Shown here piece after piece: positions 47,062 through 57,546 of a stretch of 64,000 nucleotides of DNA. The DNA comes from Synoicihabitans lomoniglobus (GTDB taxonomy: Bacteria > Verrucomicrobiota > Verrucomicrobiia > Opitutales > Opitutaceae). Positions within the stretch are counted from its first letter, which is position 1, and the number at the start of each line of letters is the position of its first letter. The translations under genes and the position numbers were made by a program. Under the pieces are notes generated by a model, which was not told the origin of the DNA, searched no databases, and saw only the letters and a program-made list of their open reading frames with translations. Location of the stretch: contig NZ_CP119075.1 of the NCBI RefSeq assembly GCF_029023725.1, positions 1,731,501-1,795,500 on the forward strand, written 5' to 3'.

Positions 47062-47463
47062 TCAGCTCAGGATCGAGGGGGCCCGTGAGGGCGGCGCGGC
47101 GCGGCGCGCAAAGTGCCAGATCGGCACCCAAGTGAGATGCTCAAGGTCCGGAGTGGTCTCCGGTTGGAACACGAGTTCACCCGCTGGAGCGACCAACAGG
47201 ACATGGGCGCAACGGAGGCAAAATTCAGGGACGAGCTGAGGTGGTGGCAGCTTGTGTGCCAACGTCGGGGCCGAGTAGTCGGCCCCCTCCACCATGTCGC
47301 AGGCATCGTCTTCGCAGCCATCGGCGGGTTGACAGCATCCGGCATCCGCTTCGACGGATATCATGAGGAATCCCGCCGCTTCCATGGAACAATGCGCGGA
47401 CGCGGCCGACCAGAGGGTCAGCGCGACGAGCACCATTACATTGCGAAGGAAACGTAGAGACAT
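47062..47463 (-). CDS. Small exported Cys/His-rich protein upstream of the czc genes
   Basis: 133 residues with a signal peptide (LRNVMVLVALTLWSAASA). The mature part has several cysteines and histidines in clusters (HCSMEAAG, AGCCQPADGCEDDACDM, FCLRCAH), as expected for a periplasmic metal-binding or metal-sensing peptide. The C-terminus (DLEHLTWVPIWHFARRAAPP) is not metal-like. No family name known to me. Being first in the metal-efflux run, it may be a periplasmic buffer or sensor (inference), like CnrX/CopG-type small proteins in other systems, to which it shows no obvious resemblance. Confidence 0.7.
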   Translation of the reverse strand: MSLRFLRNVMVLVALTLWSAASAHCSMEAAGFLMISVEADAGCCQPADGCEDDACDMVEGADYSAPTLAHKLPPPQLVPEFCLRCAHVLLVAPAGELVFQPETTPDLEHLTWVPIWHFARRAAPPSRAPSILS

Positions 47464-47507
47464 GCGTCGCGGAAACTGCGCCGCCTCGCGAACGGCGTCA
47501 AGGGAGC

Positions 47508-49019
47508 TTAGTATTTGGTTTCGGTGTCGCCTTCGATGGCGATGCCGTGCTTCTCGAGGGTGATGCCGAGCTGACGATCGTATTCCGCGAGCGCGCGCTG
47601 ATGATCGATCTCGGCGCGGTAAGCACTGATTTCGGCCCCGGCGAGAATCTCCTGTTGGGCGAGAACGAAGAATGTGCTGCCGCTGCCGGCGCGCAGTTTT
47701 TTCAATTCGGCGTCGAGCGCCTGTTCGGCGAGACCGAGCGAGTGGCGGCTGACTTCGACGCGCTGGCGGGTGGTCTCGATTTGACCGGCGGCGTTGCCGA
47801 GCATGACGACGATGTTCTGCTCGGTTTGAGCGAGCTGCATTTCAGCCTGTTCCTGGCTGAACTTGGCGGAGCGGTAACGACCGCGTTCGGCGGCGAACGT
47901 GAGCGGGGTGGAAAAGACGACGCCGACGCTGTAGGAGCGGCTGTCGCGATCGATCACCTGTAGTTGGCTTTTGGAGACGTGGTTATCGAGACCGTTGTAA
48001 CCGACCGAGCCGACGAGGTCGACCTGCGGGAGGAGTTGATTGCGGCGGTAGCGGCGGTTGGCGTCGGTGCGGGCGACGTTGAGCTTGGCCTGTTGGTAGT
48101 CGGGGCGGCGTTCGAGGGCGGCCATAAACTCGACGGCGGGATCAGGGTGGTGATCGGGCAGGGCGGGAGCTTTGGCGATGACGAGGTTTTGCGACAGTAG
48201 GGCGGCCGTTTTTTCGTCGGAGATGAGGCCTTTGAGGAAATTCTCCGCAATGCTCACAGCGCGTTCGGAGATGAGGATGGCTTCCTCCCGAGTGGCGACA
48301 CGGGTGCGGGCGGAGGTGACATCGGCTTGGGACAGGCTGCCGGCTTCGAAGCGTTTTTCGTTTTCGTCGAGCAGGCCCTGGGCGAGGTCACGGGAGCGAC
48401 GGGCGATATCGAGATTCTTGTGCGCGAAGTCCAGTTCGAGGAAGCCGTTGATGACGGACGTAACGACATCCATGACGGTTTGCCGATATTGCCAGCGGGA
48501 GGAGCCGTGGGTGGCGCGGGCGATACGCACGCCGACCATGTTGGCGTCGTAACCAAAGCCGCGGAGGAGCGGTTGGCTGGCTTCGAGGCCGGAGAAGGTG
48601 AAGTAGTTGTCGGCGAAACCATTGAAGGTGCCGCGTTGGTTTTGCGAATAGGCGGTGAGCCGATAGCTCATACCCCACGGGGAGATGCCGCCGATGCCGA
48701 GGTTGTAGGTGTCGGTTTCGACAATGGAGGACGGCGGACGGTTGCCGGTGAACGGATCGGCGGACTGGGGACTACCATCTTCGCCGTGCGTATAGGAACC
48801 GCTGAAACGCGGATGAAAGTCTCCCCATTCGGCCGAGAGGTCGGCGCGGCTGGCCATGGTGCCGGAGGCCTGGGCCTTGATCGTGAAGTTTTTGTCCAAG
48901 GCCTGGCGAATGGCGTCGTTGAGCGAGAGCGCCTCGCTGGAGCTCTGGGCCACCACGACAGGGGCGATCAAGACGAAGGACAAGGCGGCGGACAGAATCT
49001 GGGAACGAGGGAAACGCAT
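47508..49019 (-). CDS. TolC-family outer-membrane protein
   Basis: 503 residues with a signal peptide (ILSAALSFVLIAPVVVAQS). The typical opening SLNDAIRQALDKNFTIKAQA is followed by QPLLRGFGYDANMVGVRIAR, ENEKRFEAGSLSQADVTSAR (first repeat), RPDYQQAKLNVARTDANRRY and KKLRAGSGSTFFVLAQQEIL (second repeat). It forms the exit duct of a tripartite export system. It is downstream of a MacB/LolD-type ATPase on the same strand (193-base gap), which suggests a MacAB-TolC-type system, but no membrane permease or adaptor is present here. Confidence 0.9.
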   Translation of the reverse strand: MRFPRSQILSAALSFVLIAPVVVAQSSSEALSLNDAIRQALDKNFTIKAQASGTMASRADLSAEWGDFHPRFSGSYTHGEDGSPQSADPFTGNRPPSSIVETDTYNLGIGGISPWGMSYRLTAYSQNQRGTFNGFADNYFTFSGLEASQPLLRGFGYDANMVGVRIARATHGSSRWQYRQTVMDVVTSVINGFLELDFAHKNLDIARRSRDLAQGLLDENEKRFEAGSLSQADVTSARTRVATREEAILISERAVSIAENFLKGLISDEKTAALLSQNLVIAKAPALPDHHPDPAVEFMAALERRPDYQQAKLNVARTDANRRYRRNQLLPQVDLVGSVGYNGLDNHVSKSQLQVIDRDSRSYSVGVVFSTPLTFAAERGRYRSAKFSQEQAEMQLAQTEQNIVVMLGNAAGQIETTRQRVEVSRHSLGLAEQALDAELKKLRAGSGSTFFVLAQQEILAGAEISAYRAEIDHQRALAEYDRQLGITLEKHGIAIEGDTETKY

Positions 49020-49212
49020 GCTTAAGATGAAGTGCCGGGGGTATTGCAGTGCGTGTGCCAGTGCGATGCGTTATCTCATAAGTTGATGGTTAACAGGCGA
49101 ATAAAAATCACACCAGAAAGTGGCGACCCTGGCGGACCTCATCGCCGGGAAATTACCGTCCCAATATCGGGACGGTGGAACGCGACCACGCGGAAGGGAT
49201 GACGACGCCGAG

Positions 49213-49878
49213 TCAGCTCACCATCATGCCATCGGCGACGCGGATCGTGCGGGTGCCGTAGCCGGCGTTTTCGTTGGAGTGGGTCACCTGAACAATGGTC
49301 ACGCCCTCCTGCTGGTTGAGCTTTTGAAAGAGCTCCATGATCTCGCGGCCCTGGTCGGAGTGGAGATTACCGGTGGGCTCGTCGGCGAGAATGATGCGCG
49401 GTTTGGCGATCAAGGCGCGGGCGATGCCGACGAGCTGTTGTTGACCGCCGGAAAGCTGGCTCGGGTAGAGGTCCTTTTTCCCGACCATATTGAAGCGATC
49501 GAGGGCGTCGGCGACGATGGCGTCGCGGTCCTTGCGCGGGGTGTCTCGGTAGGAGAGCGGCACCTCGAGGTTCTCGTAAACGGTCAGATCGTCGAGCAGG
49601 TGATAGCTTTGAAACACGAAACCAATGTTTTGTTTTTGCAGCGCGAACCGCTGCTTTTGGTTGAGCTTGTGGACCGGTGCGTCGTCGAACCAATACTCAC
49701 CGCCCCAGGCGCTGTCGTGCAGGCCGAGCACGTGCAGCAAAGTCGATTTACCGGAACCGGACGGACCCATGATCGACACGAAGTCACCGGCTTCGATTTC
49801 GAGATTGATGTTACGCAGGGCGTAAAAAGGACCGCCTTTGAGCGGGTAAACACGTTCGATGCCGCGGAGAGAAATCAT
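49213..49878 (-). CDS. ABC transporter ATPase, MacB/LolD type
   Basis: 221 residues with all ATPase motifs: Walker A GPSGSGKSTLLHVLG, Q-loop NIGFVFQSYHLL, signature LSGGQQQLVGIARALI, Walker B RIILADEPTGNL with its Glu, and switch His in VTHSNENAG. Length and the opening MISLRGIERVYPLKGGPFYA match the LolD/MacB-N/FtsE class, which energises FtsX-like permeases in mechanotransmission or lipoprotein/peptide export. No permease gene is beside it, so the partner is elsewhere. The only probable partner in view is the TolC-like protein. Confidence 0.9.
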   Translation of the reverse strand: MISLRGIERVYPLKGGPFYALRNINLEIEAGDFVSIMGPSGSGKSTLLHVLGLHDSAWGGEYWFDDAPVHKLNQKQRFALQKQNIGFVFQSYHLLDDLTVYENLEVPLSYRDTPRKDRDAIVADALDRFNMVGKKDLYPSQLSGGQQQLVGIARALIAKPRIILADEPTGNLHSDQGREIMELFQKLNQQEGVTIVQVTHSNENAGYGTRTIRVADGMMVS

Positions 49879-50067
49879 GGAGAAAGGTTCAGGATGGGGG
49901 ACGGGAAGGGACAGGAGGAACGAAGCAGGGTAACAAGATGCATGCCATGTTGTTTGAATCGAGTTAAGCGATTTATACCTAGACTGATGGCAATATCATG
50001 CGGTCGGGGAATGGTTGCGGAGTGGCCTGTATCGGAATGAGTCTGTCTCGATTTTGGGAAAAGGACG

Positions 50068-51072
50068 TCACTCTGGTTCGGTTGAAAGGCAGGGGGTGAT
50101 TTTGACGAGCGTCTGTTCCCGATGTTCCCAGGTGAACAGACGGGGGGATTCGACGCGATCGAGCCGTTTCCAGAGTTTGGGGGCGGTGCGTTTGGGCAGC
50201 GTCAGGGGGGCAACACCGCCTGCATCGCAACCCAGCAACCGCGCGTAGGGTTTGAACACCTGAGGGCGACCGATGGCCCGGCCGGCATTTTCCGGCAAAG
50301 GAGTCGAACACGGGCGCGAAGTGCGTTCGAAGACGAGCGCGCTAAACGGCAGACTGCGCAAATCGATACCGGCCCGTTGGCCGAACTTCACCCAATGCGA
50401 GTCGGCGAAGATCCCAGCGGGCGGGCGGGCGAAATGGTGGCACCAATGGCGTTCGTTGCCCGGCGCGAGTATGCCGCACGCGCCTTGATGCGGGCACGGA
50501 TACACCAAACGAAACTGCTCGCGCAACTGCTCGCGCCATGCGACGAGATCGGAGGCGACCTCGGAGGTGCCGGGCTCGATCCAAATAACGGCTTCCGCGC
50601 GATCGATGACCTGACGCAGATCCGCGGCACTGTCAGTATCGAGCTCGTTGAGCACGTGACTGATCACGACGGTCGAAATGGGCGCGGCCCGGTCCCAGGA
50701 TAGAGCGGTAAGATCTGGGAACGTTTCGCGAGCGCGGCGGGCGGAAAAGTTCTCGGCGAGCGTAGAGTGATCGAAGACGTGCAATGTCTGCCCCGCCTGC
50801 ACGAGTTCCGGCCACTGGCGCATCACGCGACGGGACGCCACGCCGCTGCCGCATCCCCAATCGAGGATCGGGCCGGATGGAGGAGACCACCCGCGGCGGA
50901 CCAGCTCGTCGAGCACGTGGTCCCATTTCCAACCAATGCGCTCGGCGAACGTGAAATCGTAGTGCGCGAGATCGTCTTCGGATTGCCAATACGGTCCCGC
51001 CGCGGCCGAGCCGGAAATGAAGCCCTGGCGCAGGCGTTCGAGAATCGACCAATCGAGTTCGTCCCAATTCAT
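50068..51072 (-). CDS. Rsm22-like SAM methyltransferase
   Basis: 334 residues. A class-I methyltransferase core lies at about 70-185: PILDWGCGSGVASRRVM (SAM loop), VFDHSTLAENFSARRA and TVVISHVLNELD. A Cys/His cluster follows (VYPCPHQGACGIL and RHWCHHFARPP), as in Rsm22/METTL17 proteins that assist small-subunit ribosome assembly, where the cysteines bind an Fe-S or metal centre. The C-terminal part includes PQVFKPYARLLGC. It lies 9 bases downstream of another SAM methyltransferase, so the two are probably co-expressed. An alternative is a general methyltransferase of unknown target. Confidence 0.8.
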   Translation of the reverse strand: MNWDELDWSILERLRQGFISGSAAAGPYWQSEDDLAHYDFTFAERIGWKWDHVLDELVRRGWSPPSGPILDWGCGSGVASRRVMRQWPELVQAGQTLHVFDHSTLAENFSARRARETFPDLTALSWDRAAPISTVVISHVLNELDTDSAADLRQVIDRAEAVIWIEPGTSEVASDLVAWREQLREQFRLVYPCPHQGACGILAPGNERHWCHHFARPPAGIFADSHWVKFGQRAGIDLRSLPFSALVFERTSRPCSTPLPENAGRAIGRPQVFKPYARLLGCDAGGVAPLTLPKRTAPKLWKRLDRVESPRLFTWEHREQTLVKITPCLSTEPE

Positions 51073-51081
51073 GCGTGCTTC

Positions 51082-52290
51082 CTAACCGGCCAGATCGATG
51101 CCGAGGTGGCGGGCCAGCGCCTGGGTTTTGATTCCGTAAAAAGCCGCGAACTCCCGGGCTCGCTTGATAGCGGCGGGCCGGGAGGTCCTGGTTGTCCCGG
51201 GCGGATGCCAGGCGGCGAGCATGAGGTTTTTGGCGGTGTGCTCGGTGGAGATGAACTCAAACACCTTGGTTTCGAATCCGGCCGCTTCCAGCAACAAGGC
51301 GCGAAGCGCATCGGTAACAAACTCCGCTTGGCGTTCCTGGAAAATACCGTGACGCAACGCGGGCGCCAGCACGGGCGGCGCCTGCAGCTGGGGACGGAGT
51401 TCCTTCTGGCAGCAGGGCGAAACGACGAGCAACGATGCTCCCGCGGCGATGCCGGCGGCGAGCGCGTCGTCGGTCGCGGTGTCACAGGCGTGCAACGCAA
51501 TGAGGACCTCCAACGGGCCGAGATTCGTGCCGCCGACATCGATGTCGCCGGATTTGAAACTCAAATGCTCCAGCCCACGGTCGCGTGCCACGCGGTTGCA
51601 CGTATCCACTAGTTCGCGACGTCGTTCGATGCCGGTGACTTGCGCCCGGGGGCCCAGCAAATCGGCGGTGGCAAAAGTGAGGTAACCCTTGCCGCTGCCC
51701 ATGTCGGCCAGTCGGAGCGGGCGTGGTGCCTCGCCGTCCGCGTCCGCCGCCAGTCCGGCCGTGCCGAGCAGGTGTTGGAGGATTTCGGCGAATTTTTGAA
51801 TCTGTCGAAATTTGGGCGCGAGCCCGGTGCGAGGCTGTCCTTGGGCGTTGGTCACGCCGAGGTCGCGAAGCCAGAGCGCGAACGGATCGATGAGGCGGTG
51901 CTTGGCGTGATCGTGGCGGGCTTCCGCGACGGGCGGGGCGGCGTCGGCGAGTTTGAATTTCACGCGCACGCGGCCGTCGGCCGTGGTCTCCAACTGCCCC
52001 GTCTGGGCCGGGGTGAACAAGTGGGCGTCGAGGAAGTCTACGCCGAGCAGGCGATCGATGGCGGCGAGACCCTCGGCGCAGGGGTGATTCTTCGTTACGT
52101 CGCGATGGGTGTGCCGCCACACGAAGCTCAAATGCGGTCCGGCTTGGAGTGACACCGGGCGCACGAACACGTTTTTGACGGTGGGATCGGAGCCCCGATA
52201 TTTGCCGAGCGTGAGTTTGGTGAGAGTTTGATCGGCGACCGCGTGGCGCAGGGCGGTCATAAAACGGTCACGGGGCAAAGGTTGTGGCAT
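51082..52290 (-). CDS. SAM-dependent methyltransferase (Methyltransf_32-like)
   Basis: 402 residues. The N-terminal domain (about 1-150: LTKLTLGKYRGSDPTVKNVF, LSFVWRHTHRDVTKN) has no assigned role. The C-terminal part has a SAM-binding core RLADMGSGKGYLTFATADLL, then TGIERRRELVDTCNRVA, LIALHACDTATDDALAAG and VVSPCCQKELRPQL. The last two motifs are characteristic of the GSTCD/Methyltransf_32 group, presumed RNA methyltransferases. A Met at residue 11 is an alternative start. It is the first gene of a two-gene unit with the Rsm22-like protein, hinting at a common ribosomal or RNA substrate (inference). Confidence 0.82.
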   Translation of the reverse strand: MPQPLPRDRFMTALRHAVADQTLTKLTLGKYRGSDPTVKNVFVRPVSLQAGPHLSFVWRHTHRDVTKNHPCAEGLAAIDRLLGVDFLDAHLFTPAQTGQLETTADGRVRVKFKLADAAPPVAEARHDHAKHRLIDPFALWLRDLGVTNAQGQPRTGLAPKFRQIQKFAEILQHLLGTAGLAADADGEAPRPLRLADMGSGKGYLTFATADLLGPRAQVTGIERRRELVDTCNRVARDRGLEHLSFKSGDIDVGGTNLGPLEVLIALHACDTATDDALAAGIAAGASLLVVSPCCQKELRPQLQAPPVLAPALRHGIFQERQAEFVTDALRALLLEAAGFETKVFEFISTEHTAKNLMLAAWHPPGTTRTSRPAAIKRAREFAAFYGIKTQALARHLGIDLAG

Positions 52291-52454
52291 GGGAAGAGCA
52301 GCAATGCAGCAGGTCGGTTCGAAGTTGCAAGCGTGGCGGATTTCCGGGGACGGCGTGCAAAATGAATTTGCAGTAAATTTAGCGTAAAACCCAATGATCT
52401 GCTGGTGTAACCTTCTCGCGTCGAGCGGACTGATATTACCAAAGTCGATTGCGA

Positions 52455-55136
52455 ATGCCTGAATCTTTAAACCTTACTTCATATCTACCACGTTCCCGGC
52501 GGGCGCGAGGGACCTTGGTGGTCTTGGTTGTGTTGGTGAACGCCATGATCGGGCTGTCAGTGATGATGCTCAACGCGGAGGATCGGACTCGTGTGGTCAC
52601 GCGCTTGGCAGGGGAGGAACGGGTGCGGGTGCGGGCGTTTGAGTTTCAGTTGGAGCAGGCTTTTCGATCATTCAGTGATGCGACGCAAATATTTGCGAGT
52701 CAGCATGATATAAGGGACTATTTTGAGAAAGGGTTCCGGCAGGATTTGGCGCGAGTGGAGGCGGACGCCTACGAATTGCTCTTGGTGCACCGCGATTTTG
52801 ATCAGGTGCGACTGCTCGATGATCACGGCATGGAGTTGATGCGGGTGAATCAGGGGGGGCGGATCGTTCCGGCGCATGAATTGCAGGACAAATCGAGCCG
52901 GGCCTATTTTACGAAGGCCCGGGCGCTGCCCGCGGGGACAATCTACATTTCGCGCATCGATCTGAATATTGAAAATGGCGAAGTGGAATTGCCGCACAAA
53001 CCGGTGGTGCGTTTCGCCCAGCCGGTGTATCGGGATTCCGCGGTGGTGGGCGTGGTGGTCATTAATGTGCGGCTTGAAGCGGTCATCAATGTGTTCGATC
53101 GCATGGCCCCGGAGTTTGCTCATCGCATGCGTATGCTGAGCCGGGACGGTTATTGGCTGCGGGGATTTTCGCCGGCGCAAGAATGGGGCTTCGTGTTGCC
53201 GGAACGCGCCACTCAAAATTTGGCGAAAACGGATCCCGCCTTGTGGGAAATGGTGCAATCCACGGACAACGGGCAGCAGATGTCGCAGAACCGGTTGTTC
53301 AGCTGGGAGAAGGTGACGCTGGGCCGCAGGCAGCTGGCCGACACCGTGGAGAGTGAAGTCGATCATTACATCCTCGCTTCGGAAATCGGAGCGGAGGAAT
53401 GGGCAAAATTGCTGCAGCGTGACCGGTTTGATTATGGATGGGTCGGTGCCATCGTGGGGGTATTGGCCACAGTGATTTTGATTGTGGGTTTTGGCCGGCG
53501 GGAAGCTCGTGCCCGCGAACGCGCCGCCCTCACGGAAGCGGCCACGGCGGCGACAGAAAGCGCGCGGCTCAAGTCGCAGTTTTTGGCCAACATGAGTCAT
53601 GAGATCCGCACGCCGATGAACGGCGTGATCGGCATGACGGATCTGATGCTCGACACCGATCTGACGGCCCAGCAGCGGGGATTTGCGGAGACGATTCGTT
53701 CGTCCGGCGACACGTTGCTGACATTGCTCAACGACATTTTGGATTTTTCCAAAATCGAGGCCGGCATGTTGGCGATCGAATCGGTGCCGTTCGATCCGCG
53801 TGACCCGGTGGAGAGCTCATTGGCCATCCTGGCCGACAAGGCGCACCAAAAAGGCGTCGAACTCGCCTGTCTGGTCGAAACGGATGTGCCGAGCCATGTG
53901 CGGGGCGATCCGAGTCGGTTGCAGCAGGTGTTGACGAACCTGGTCAGTAACGCCGTCAAGTTCACTGCCCAGGGCGAAGTCGTTGTGCGGGTCGATGTGG
54001 CTCGCCGCGAAGAGCATCGGTTTTGGCTCCGGGTCGCCGTGAATGATACCGGCATCGGGATCGACGAGGAAACCAGACGGCGACTGTTTCAGCCTTTTGT
54101 GCAGGCGGATGCGTCCACCACCCGGAGGTTTGGTGGCACGGGGCTCGGCCTCGCCATTTGTGTGGAATTGGTGGAACGCATGGGCGGCGAAATCAAAGTC
54201 GAAAGCGAACCAGGAAAGGGCAGCGTCTTCACCTTTACAGTCGAGCTCGGCATCCTCGCCGGGGAACGCAGCAAGACGGCGCGTAACGAAGCGTTCAACG
54301 GCAGCCGGGTTTTGATCGTCGACGATAACAGAACCAACCGGGAAATTTTCAAACGGCAGCTGTCGAGCTGGGGTTGCCAAGTGGTCGAGACCGAAAGCGG
54401 TCAGGCAGCCATGTTGGCGATGAAGGAAGCGACGACGGCGCAGCGTCCATTCAACCTGGTGTTGCTCGACATGTTGATGCCGGAGCTCTCGGGCGAAGAC
54501 GTGGCGATGCAGATTCGGTCCGACCGGGCGTGGGACCAAACCAAGATCATCGTGGCGAGTTCGGCCTCATTGTTGCTCACGCCGGAGCGCATGGTTCAAC
54601 TCGGGATTGAAAGCCTGCTTCAAAAACCCGTGCGCCAGTCCCAATTGCACGATGCGGTGAGCCGGGCGCTGGCCAAGACCTCGGCTTCACCGGCGTTGGA
54701 AACCGTGGTCACGCCACGGGTGCCGGTGGATCGGTTTTTGACTGGCCTGCGGGTGCTCGTAGCCGAGGACAATGTCGTGAACCAGTCCGTGGTGACGATG
54801 CATTTGAGCAAACTGGGCGCGGAATCCGTGGTCGCCTATAACGGGGAAGAGGCGGTGGCCCTGGCCGAGCGGGAACCGTTTCGCTTGATTCTGATGGATT
54901 GTCAGATGCCGGTGATGGACGGGTTTGAAGCCGTGCGCCGGATTCGGGAATACGAAGCATCGACCGGAGCGTCACGAGCGGTGATCGTGGCCGTCACGGC
55001 GGATGCGATGGAGGATGACCGCGAGCGCTGCCTCAACGTGGGCATGGACGATTATCTGGCGAAACCCATCCGGGCCTCGGTATTGGCCAAAGTATTACGC
55101 CGGGCGCTGGCCGCGCATCCGACGTCTCCCTCATAG
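52455..55136 (+). CDS. Hybrid sensor histidine kinase with two receiver domains
   Basis: 893 residues with an ATG start; a TTG two codons earlier is less likely. TM1 lies at about 20-40 and a periplasmic Cache-like sensor at about 45-335 ([58 protein letters not shown]). TM2 is at about 342-362. The HisKA domain carries His382 in [16 protein letters not shown]. The HATPase domain has [22 protein letters not shown] and [12 protein letters not shown]. Receiver 1 has Asp672 ([13 protein letters not shown]) and receiver 2 has Asp815 ([13 protein letters not shown]). No HPt domain or output regulator is adjacent, so it is an orphan phosphorelay kinase of the BarA/LuxQ type. Its stop overlaps the convergent amidohydrolase by six bases. 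Confidence 0.92.
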   Translation: MPESLNLTSYLPRSRRARGTLVVLVVLVNAMIGLSVMMLNAEDRTRVVTRLAGEERVRVRAFEFQLEQAFRSFSDATQIFASQHDIRDYFEKGFRQDLARVEADAYELLLVHRDFDQVRLLDDHGMELMRVNQGGRIVPAHELQDKSSRAYFTKARALPAGTIYISRIDLNIENGEVELPHKPVVRFAQPVYRDSAVVGVVVINVRLEAVINVFDRMAPEFAHRMRMLSRDGYWLRGFSPAQEWGFVLPERATQNLAKTDPALWEMVQSTDNGQQMSQNRLFSWEKVTLGRRQLADTVESEVDHYILASEIGAEEWAKLLQRDRFDYGWVGAIVGVLATVILIVGFGRREARARERAALTEAATAATESARLKSQFLANMSHEIRTPMNGVIGMTDLMLDTDLTAQQRGFAETIRSSGDTLLTLLNDILDFSKIEAGMLAIESVPFDPRDPVESSLAILADKAHQKGVELACLVETDVPSHVRGDPSRLQQVLTNLVSNAVKFTAQGEVVVRVDVARREEHRFWLRVAVNDTGIGIDEETRRRLFQPFVQADASTTRRFGGTGLGLAICVELVERMGGEIKVESEPGKGSVFTFTVELGILAGERSKTARNEAFNGSRVLIVDDNRTNREIFKRQLSSWGCQVVETESGQAAMLAMKEATTAQRPFNLVLLDMLMPELSGEDVAMQIRSDRAWDQTKIIVASSASLLLTPERMVQLGIESLLQKPVRQSQLHDAVSRALAKTSASPALETVVTPRVPVDRFLTGLRVLVAEDNVVNQSVVTMHLSKLGAESVVAYNGEEAVALAEREPFRLILMDCQMPVMDGFEAVRRIREYEASTGASRAVIVAVTADAMEDDRERCLNVGMDDYLAKPIRASVLAKVLRRALAAHPTSPS

Positions 55137-56387
55137 ATCGGTGGACTCAAACGCCGGGGCGGCCCAGAGTCGCCGACCGGAGCGGTAGGTGGCGAGAACG
55201 TCGGCGGTGCCGATGCGGGTGGCGAGGGTGGTGAGCAAATTGCGGGTGTAACGCAGGTGGTCGGCGGTGAAATCGAGCACCACAAACGACGCGGGCAATC
55301 CTTTCGCGAGGTAACCGTAATGGTCGCCACCGAGGAGCGGGCGAATGTTGCTGGTGACCATTCGCAGGATCGCGGCCGGATCGGGTTCGGCGGCGCGGGC
55401 GGCGGTGGCCTGCGAACGCGCGAGGCGATAGGTAAAATCCAGTTCGGCAAACAAGTCGGGTTGCGTGAGCATCACGTTGTCCGTGCCCAGCAACAGATTC
55501 GCCCCGACATCGAGCAGTGCGAGGATGGGCGGCACGGGGAGCCCCAGCGTGGTATTGGCGCGGGGGTTGAGCGCGGCGGTGCGACCGGAACCCGCCATGA
55601 GGGCGATCTCCTCGGCATTGGCCGACGTAAGATGAATGATGAGATGCGGATCGAGCAGTTCGAATGCGCGGATGAGGTCGCCGCTACCGGTGCGGCGCAG
55701 GGACAGTTCGCGGTAACCTTCGTTTTCGAGGCAGTGAATGGCGCGCAGCTTGCCAAGTTCGTCGGTGCGGGCACGGACCTCGCGCCAGCCGGCATCGGTG
55801 AGGTCGTTCATGGTGCTTTCGGAAAATCCGTCGGCGACGGCGAGCATACCCTCGAGTTCGGTGCGAGCGCTGGCGGGCAGCGGCAGCGTCTGGTCGTTGA
55901 GTTGAGCGTCAGGGAAAGGCGAGTCGTTGAACTGGCTCAGGATGAGGGAGTCGATTCCGACGCGCGCGGCGGCTTCGCGAAGTAATTCGGCGCCATGGAC
56001 GCCCTGTTCGCGAAAATCGAGATGGGCGATCGTGCCCGTGCGGGTCATGTAGCGCAGCGCGGCTTCGACGCGAGCGAGGTGTTCGGCGCGATCGAGTTGG
56101 GCGAGCTCGACGTATTTGTAGCCGTGGGGGCGGAAAAAACCCTCTTCGAGTGTCAGACCGGCCGCGCCATCGGGCAGGGCACTGTCACCGAGATGAGTGT
56201 GACCGTTGTAAAGGCCGGGCATGACCACGAGGGCACCGGTGTCGAGGCGGGGGCAGGGCGCGCCGAGATCCATTGCGGTGATGTGGTCACCGTCCCACGC
56301 GAAATCGGCGCAATGGTGCGGGGTGAGCTCGGGTCCATGGAGGACGACACAATCGCGCAAGTGAGGCATAAATTGAACGTGTTGCAA
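55131..56387 (-). CDS. Amidohydrolase-superfamily deaminase/hydrolase
   Basis: 418 residues with the superfamily metal-site series: [20 protein letters not shown] (HxH), [21 protein letters not shown] (His), [13 protein letters not shown] (His) and [14 protein letters not shown] (catalytic Asp). A C-terminal composite-barrel strand ([16 protein letters not shown]) follows. It belongs to the cytosine/guanine/aminofutalosine deaminase-like branch; the substrate cannot be named from sequence. It is cytoplasmic, with no signal peptide. Its last codons overlap the kinase gene end in TCATAG (both stops share it). The upstream region is divergent from a secreted-protein gene. Confidence 0.85.
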   Translation of the reverse strand: MQHVQFMPHLRDCVVLHGPELTPHHCADFAWDGDHITAMDLGAPCPRLDTGALVVMPGLYNGHTHLGDSALPDGAAGLTLEEGFFRPHGYKYVELAQLDRAEHLARVEAALRYMTRTGTIAHLDFREQGVHGAELLREAAARVGIDSLILSQFNDSPFPDAQLNDQTLPLPASARTELEGMLAVADGFSESTMNDLTDAGWREVRARTDELGKLRAIHCLENEGYRELSLRRTGSGDLIRAFELLDPHLIIHLTSANAEEIALMAGSGRTAALNPRANTTLGLPVPPILALLDVGANLLLGTDNVMLTQPDLFAELDFTYRLARSQATAARAAEPDPAAILRMVTSNIRPLLGGDHYGYLAKGLPASFVVLDFTADHLRYTRNLLTTLATRIGTADVLATYRSGRRLWAAPAFESTDL

Positions 56388-56472
56388 AACTCGTGCCGGG
56401 ACAACCCTGTCGGCGGGGTTCCAAGGATTGCATTCGCGTTACGACGACGCTACGAAACCGAACATCCCCTTT

Positions 56473-57546
56473 ATGAAGCAAAGCCCCCGATTCTCATTTC
56501 GCGGAGTGCTGGCTCTGGCCGTTTTGGCCAGTGGCCTGACCCTCCCCCAAGCTCACGCCGCCGACTGGGTGGACACCAATGGCAACGCCTTTAATGGTGA
56601 TCCCGCCGGTCTGTTGGGTCCGCTGGCACTCTTGAAGAGTGGCCGGGCCCGCGGTCAGCGTTTGCCTCTCGCCAATCTGAAACCGGAGGATGCGTTGCGC
56701 TACGACCAAGGTCTGCGCGAGCTGCCGGCCCGGGCGAAGCGTTGGGCCGACGGGAAGAGCCAGATCACCAAGGAACTGCGGGGCAGCGTCCGCCGCATCA
56801 AGGACGGCACGCTCACCGATACCGACTTGAATGACCGCATGGAGCCGGAACTGCTGCTGGTATTCTTCGTCGAATCGGGCGGCGACGCGCGCGAAATCTT
56901 CCGGGCCGCCATTCCGCTCTACAACGGGTTGCAGGCCAAATATGGCGATGACTTCGAAATGCTCTTCGTGGGGGTGAATCACACGATGGGCGAGCACATC
57001 AGTTTGGCGGAAAGTCTCCAAATGCCCTGGCTGGTGATGAAGAAGAACCGCCAGTCAAGACTCGATGAGATCGCAATGTTTGCCCCTGATCCAGCACCGG
57101 GATACGCACTGCTCAGTCGCGAAGGGGTGCCGATTACGAAGGCTTCGGGAATCATCACCTCCGATGTGGATAAGATTTTTCAGCAGTTGGAGGGACTGCT
57201 CGTCGCGATGGTGCCAAACAATCCCCGGACTTGGATGCAGCGTGTCGCCTACTATAAAAACGTGCGACTGGCGGAATTTGCCCAAGGCTCCGGCGATCCC
57301 TATCTGGTGGGCCCGCCGCTGTTGGACAAGGCCCTCGCGCAGATCGGTGTGACCGCGTTCGAGCTCACGGCCGAAGTCGATGAAAACGGTCGTGCGACCA
57401 GTGTGGTGGTGGAGCCCGGTCCCGGCATCCCCGATAAATATCTGACCGCCGTGGCCAAGGCCTTCGGTCCGGTGCCGTTCGTCCCGGCCGTCAAGAATGG
57501 CCAGTTCGTGCCCGGCACGCTCCATTATCGTTACTCGAGTCATTGA
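56473..57546 (+). CDS. Exported thioredoxin-fold protein with a TonB-C-like end
   Basis: 357 residues from MKQSPRFSFRGVLALAVLAS; the earlier Met adds 15 non-signal-like residues. The signal peptide ends at PQAHA. A helical region (about 40-110) precedes a nucleoredoxin-like fold (MEPELLLVFFVESGGDAREI, DFEMLFVGVNHTMGEH, PWLVMKKNRQSRLDEI, PGYALLSREGVPIT) with no cysteine in the whole protein. The end (AFELTAEVDENGRATSVVVE, YLTAVAKAFGPVPFVPAVKN) resembles a TonB C-terminal domain, but there is no membrane anchor. The role is unknown; the position beside the GH13/TonB-receptor genes suggests a periplasmic accessory. Confidence 0.68.
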   Translation: MKQSPRFSFRGVLALAVLASGLTLPQAHAADWVDTNGNAFNGDPAGLLGPLALLKSGRARGQRLPLANLKPEDALRYDQGLRELPARAKRWADGKSQITKELRGSVRRIKDGTLTDTDLNDRMEPELLLVFFVESGGDAREIFRAAIPLYNGLQAKYGDDFEMLFVGVNHTMGEHISLAESLQMPWLVMKKNRQSRLDEIAMFAPDPAPGYALLSREGVPITKASGIITSDVDKIFQQLEGLLVAMVPNNPRTWMQRVAYYKNVRLAEFAQGSGDPYLVGPPLLDKALAQIGVTAFELTAEVDENGRATSVVVEPGPGIPDKYLTAVAKAFGPVPFVPAVKNGQFVPGTLHYRYSSH

